Source: Rhodopirellula sp. | GTDB taxonomy: Bacteria; Planctomycetota; Planctomycetia; Pirellulales; Pirellulaceae | Assembly (NCBI GenBank): GCA_002698965.1 | Contig: PAAT01000162.1 | Span: 13,415 to 77,414, forward strand | Direction: 5' to 3' | Length of the DNA: 64,000 nt | In this document: positions 61,019 through 64,000 of the stretch, piece after piece | How positions within the stretch are numbered: the first letter of the stretch is position 1 | Layout: the number at the start of each line of letters is the position of its first letter | Notes under the pieces: generated by a model | What the model was told of the DNA's origin: nothing | The model's database searches: none | What the model saw: the letters and a program-made list of their open reading frames with translations, nothing else | Position numbers and translations under genes: made by a program

Positions 61019-64000
61019 ATGGAAGACAACGCCAATCGTAAAAAGAAGTTGCCACTGCTCATCGGACTTTTGGTTCTTGGAACGGGAATCTGGTTTGCAA
61101 TATGGGGGATTCCCGGTGGGAGTAACTTAAGTTCCGAAGAGTTAGTCTCTCTGACTAACCGTGGTTTGGCTTCGGTCGAGAATATCCCCAATAAACTGGA
61201 GAATGATGGTACTGAGAGTATCCGGATTTTTACGAGCGTGGTGCGAGAAGCTCCGGATGCGATGTTGGGTGTTCGCAATCTCGCGATTGCGGGCATTTTG
61301 GCTGTTGAAAAACAACATGCAAAACGTGACGAAGCTCGTGAGAAATACAATCTTACGCTGGAACTCGCTAAAAAAGCCTTAGTCTCACTACGGGGGAAAG
61401 ATCCGAATTCGGGGATTGTCGACATGCTTGAGGCCAAGCTGTATGTCACGCTTGGTGATGAAGTGGCCGCGGCGAAGTTGTTTAGAGCGGCTTATGAGAA
61501 GAACCCTAATGACCGTATGGCATTAATGGAATTGTTTGCCTTGCTGAGAAATGGGCAGGCCGAAGACCGTGCCCGGGTGGTCAGGGAAGCGGCCGAAGTG
61601 AATCCGGATAACCTGATTGTTCTGGAAAATGTGGTCCGCTTACAGGCGGAGTCTAAAGATAGTGATATTGTCCAAACATTAAATAATGCAGTGGATGTCT
61701 TGGCGCCTTATAAGTCATTACTGGCAGATCAGAAAATTGACTTAGCTTCAGAATTGCCGGAGTTTACTGAGTCAATTGAAGCGGGTGATGATTCCGTTTG
61801 GACTAAGGTTAAGATCCGAATGATTCAGGTTTTCAATGTGGTTAAGCAGGACTTTGGTTATCACACGGATATGGTTCAGCTACAGCGACATCCGCTGGAA
61901 TATCTTGTTCATGAATTTCCCAGCGACTATTTCGGGGGAAGGGGGAGATTGCAAGCTCCAGTTGGCATTCCAGTGTCTTATCAGGCATTCACCGGGCTTG
62001 ATAACCTTCAGGAAATAGAAGATGTCTTAGATGCCCAAATTACGGACTTTGATCTGGATCGGCAACTCGATATTGTTGTGCTACAGCGAGGAAAACTATC
62101 GATTCTGCAGAACGATACTCAAGCTAAACAGTGGCAGGTCACCCATTCGGTGGATGTTAGTCCCGGTGTAAGCCGGGTGTTGGCTGTTGATTTTGATCGT
62201 GATGCAACAACGACCACCCCGGAGTCTTATGTGGTTTCGGACTTTGATTTTCTACTGTTCGGTAAGTCTGGCTTGCAAATTGTCGAAAACGTATTGCCGA
62301 AAGAGGAGGTAAAGCGAACGTTGGTTGTATCGGAAACTGCCTTCGCTAATGCTGGTGTGACGGGTGTAACGAATGTGCAAGTGGCCGATCTTGAAAATGA
62401 TGGTGACCTCGATGTGGTTTTGTTCGGTGATCAGGGACTTCAACTTTGGAAGAATCATGAAAACTGGCTTTTCTCGAATGTGACGCAGGAAGCTTTACCC
62501 GAGGCTGCCAGGGCAGAAGGAAGCCATGTGTTAGCGTTGGCCGACTCGAATCGCTCCTTGCAGCAGGATCTCTATGTAAGCGGAGGCATTTTCGAGAATA
62601 TCCGACATGGTCGTTTACAGTGGAATGAATCATCGGATGCCCTGATCGGTGGGGCAAAGCATACCGCATTGTCGGTTTTTGATGTTGATAACAACGGGTC
62701 TGTTGATACGGTAACTGCCACCGGCTCTAAAATTCATCTTGTATTGACGGGTAATGAGCCAGGTGGAAAAGTGTGGAAGCAACAGTCCCGCGACTTTTCT
62801 AGTGAGAGTATCAAGCTTCAACCACTTGATTATGACAATGATGGCTTTCGGGATCTGGTGTTGTGGGGGCCGAAAGGAATTGAACTCGCTCGTAATACAG
62901 GCGGTGGTATGGAGCTGCAGGCTATTTCTTCCCTGTCAGGCAACGTGACGAACGTGGATGTTGATGATGTCGATGATGATGGCGACTTGGATTTGTTGGT
63001 GGTAGAAAACGGTAAGATCGTCATTTTGTCCAATGAAGGCGGGAATGCTAATAACTGGATTAAGGTGCGTTTGTGTGCCGAACCGGATCCGATGTTCAAA
63101 GTCCAGCGATGTAACGTTCATGGTGTTGGATCACGGGTGGACTTACGTAGTGCGTTGGGATACCAAAGCCAACAGGCAGACGGAGCGGTACTGCACTTTG
63201 GAATAGGTGCCAACACTGGAGCAGAGGCAGTTCGCGTCTTGTGGACGAATGGTATTCCTCAAAATTTATTAGCACCTGACAGTAGGTTGACCTTCACTGA
63301 AAAACAGGAACTTCTCAAAGGTTCCTGCCCCTATCTCTATACATGGACCGGCGAAAAGTATGAGTTCCTGACAGATTTGCTTTGGGCCGCTCCTATCGGT
63401 CTTCAGTTTGGCGAGGGGATTAAGGCTCCCACGAGAGGCTGGGAATATTTACTCATCCCTGGCGAAAAACTAGTGCCAGTAAATGGCCAATACCGTATGC
63501 AGGTGACTGAAGAGTTGTGGGAAGCCGCTTATTTCGATCACGTTGAGTTGATTGCAATTGATCATCCGATAGATACGGAAGTGTTTTCCAACGAGAAAGT
63601 CGGCCCCCCATCGGTATCGGGCTTTCACGTTCACAGCTTTAAGCGAGAGAATCTTCGTGCCATTGAAAAGGTCGTTGCCAGTAATGGAAATGACGTGACC
63701 GAGGTCGTTTCTGCCAGAGATGGTAATTTTACCCGCTTGTTCGACCAACGTCTTAAGCAGGGTTTGGTTGAAGAGTACTATATGGAACTGGATTTAGGTG
63801 ATCTATCGAATCCCCAAAGTTTACAGCTTGTCATGACAGGTTGGATGTTTCCAACGGACACTTCGATTAATATCGCTTTGTCTCAAAACGAAGAACTGAA
63901 TGGTCCACGGCCTCCGTTTATTTCGATGCCGCGTACAAACGATAGTGGCGAGACGGCATGGATAGAAGTCGTTTCCAATATGGGCTTCCCCGGCGGTAAA
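61019..64000 (+). CDS. TPR-VCBS/FG-GAP-ASPIC/UnbV repeat protein (runs off the right end)
   Basis: An open frame of 994 codons from the ATG at 61019, with no stop before the window ends. One membrane helix (about residues 12-30) anchors it. Residues about 60-260 look like TPR helices. VCBS/FG-GAP-like repeats follow (about 339-363, 453-480, 601-627, 642-677), each with D-x-D-x-D-G-x-x-D calcium-loop patterns. An ASPIC/UnbV domain comes next (about 680-760). A further domain begins with C-P-Y-L-Y-T-W-T-G-E. It is a large outside protein with calcium-dependent propellers. It could bind polysaccharide or cell-surface polymers; function is unknown. Confidence 0.9.
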   Translation, partial: MEDNANRKKKLPLLIGLLVLGTGIWFAIWGIPGGSNLSSEELVSLTNRGLASVENIPNKLENDGTESIRIFTSVVREAPDAMLGVRNLAIAGILAVEKQHAKRDEAREKYNLTLELAKKALVSLRGKDPNSGIVDMLEAKLYVTLGDEVAAAKLFRAAYEKNPNDRMALMELFALLRNGQAEDRARVVREAAEVNPDNLIVLENVVRLQAESKDSDIVQTLNNAVDVLAPYKSLLADQKIDLASELPEFTESIEAGDDSVWTKVKIRMIQVFNVVKQDFGYHTDMVQLQRHPLEYLVHEFPSDYFGGRGRLQAPVGIPVSYQAFTGLDNLQEIEDVLDAQITDFDLDRQLDIVVLQRGKLSILQNDTQAKQWQVTHSVDVSPGVSRVLAVDFDRDATTTTPESYVVSDFDFLLFGKSGLQIVENVLPKEEVKRTLVVSETAFANAGVTGVTNVQVADLENDGDLDVVLFGDQGLQLWKNHENWLFSNVTQEALPEAARAEGSHVLALADSNRSLQQDLYVSGGIFENIRHGRLQWNESSDALIGGAKHTALSVFDVDNNGSVDTVTATGSKIHLVLTGNEPGGKVWKQQSRDFSSESIKLQPLDYDNDGFRDLVLWGPKGIELARNTGGGMELQAISSLSGNVTNVDVDDVDDDGDLDLLVVENGKIVILSNEGGNANNWIKVRLCAEPDPMFKVQRCNVHGVGSRVDLRSALGYQSQQADGAVLHFGIGANTGAEAVRVLWTNGIPQNLLAPDSRLTFTEKQELLKGSCPYLYTWTGEKYEFLTDLLWAAPIGLQFGEGIKAPTRGWEYLLIPGEKLVPVNGQYRMQVTEELWEAAYFDHVELIAIDHPIDTEVFSNEKVGPPSVSGFHVHSFKRENLRAIEKVVASNGNDVTEVVSARDGNFTRLFDQRLKQGLVEEYYMELDLGDLSNPQSLQLVMTGWMFPTDTSINIALSQNEELNGPRPPFISMPRTNDSGETAWIEVVSNMGFPGGK

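Noticed and set aside
1-64000. CRISPR arrays, phage or insertion sequences
   Set aside because: I saw no regularly spaced direct repeats and no transposase, integrase or phage structural gene; the only inverted repeats are small and listed.

Overview
The window looks like a chromosomal segment of a planctomycete (phylum Planctomycetota), probably an aquatic polysaccharide degrader. The evidence is the family mix: two formylglycine-type sulfatases, a planctomycete cytochrome protein of the PSCyt1/DUF1549/DUF1553 type with DUF1501 partners on both sides, an ASPIC/UnbV-VCBS protein, a Tat-type leader on several secreted enzymes, and a Ser/Thr kinase. Composition is even and there is no integrase, transposase, phage gene or CRISPR array, so this reads as ordinary core plus lineage-specific DNA. 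Two genes run off the ends: a sulfatase at the left and an ASPIC/UnbV protein at the right.

Layout. 1-6061 (minus strand): sulfatase fragment, VTT membrane protein, pyrF, then tRNA-Pro(GGG) on plus with a bidirectional terminator, ndk, a pair of M16 peptidases (one active, one with a dead zinc site) and a GNAT acetyltransferase. 6186-11237 (plus): an outer-membrane barrel-like protein and a TroA-type metal ABC import operon whose permease is fused to a DtxR/MntR-type repressor. Two related palindromes sit upstream of these two units. 11218-16688 (minus): DUF2007 protein, nfo, unknown membrane protein, DJ-1/PfpI protein, and a 983-residue anchored acidic protein. 17148-19868: topA. 19893-23187 (minus): acpS, trpS, pyrD, small lipoprotein, HU. 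23515-31990: YkgJ-type protein, then moaA-moaE-moaD behind a large flavin/Fe-S dehydrogenase, two unknown membrane proteins, folE2 and a DUF309 protein. 32111-36344 (plus): nth, dcd, aconitase. 36471-37217: an amidotransferase-like protein without its catalytic Cys.

37892-44844 (plus): an OleA-like thiolase followed by a tight five-gene unit (Tat amidohydrolase, TctC-TctB fusion, TctA, threonine-dehydratase-like enzyme, aldo/keto reductase), which looks like uptake and catabolism of a small organic acid. 44830-45822: Ser/Thr kinase. 45919-52524: DUF1501, PSCyt/DUF1549/DUF1553 with a discoidin-like insert, DUF1501. 52549-64000: secreted alpha/beta hydrolases, a RidA-like protein, a second DJ-1/PfpI protein, a sulfatase, yaaA, a PQQ-like beta-propeller and the ASPIC/UnbV protein.

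The most interesting system is at 6186-11237. A metal importer carries its own metal-sensing repressor as the C-terminal half of the permease. This is the arrangement known from chlamydial YtgCR, in a sister phylum of the PVC superphylum. All six positions matching the DtxR metal ligands are occupied by His or Glu. The operon also contains an unknown single-pass protein, and candidate operators lie upstream of it and of a neighbouring barrel gene.
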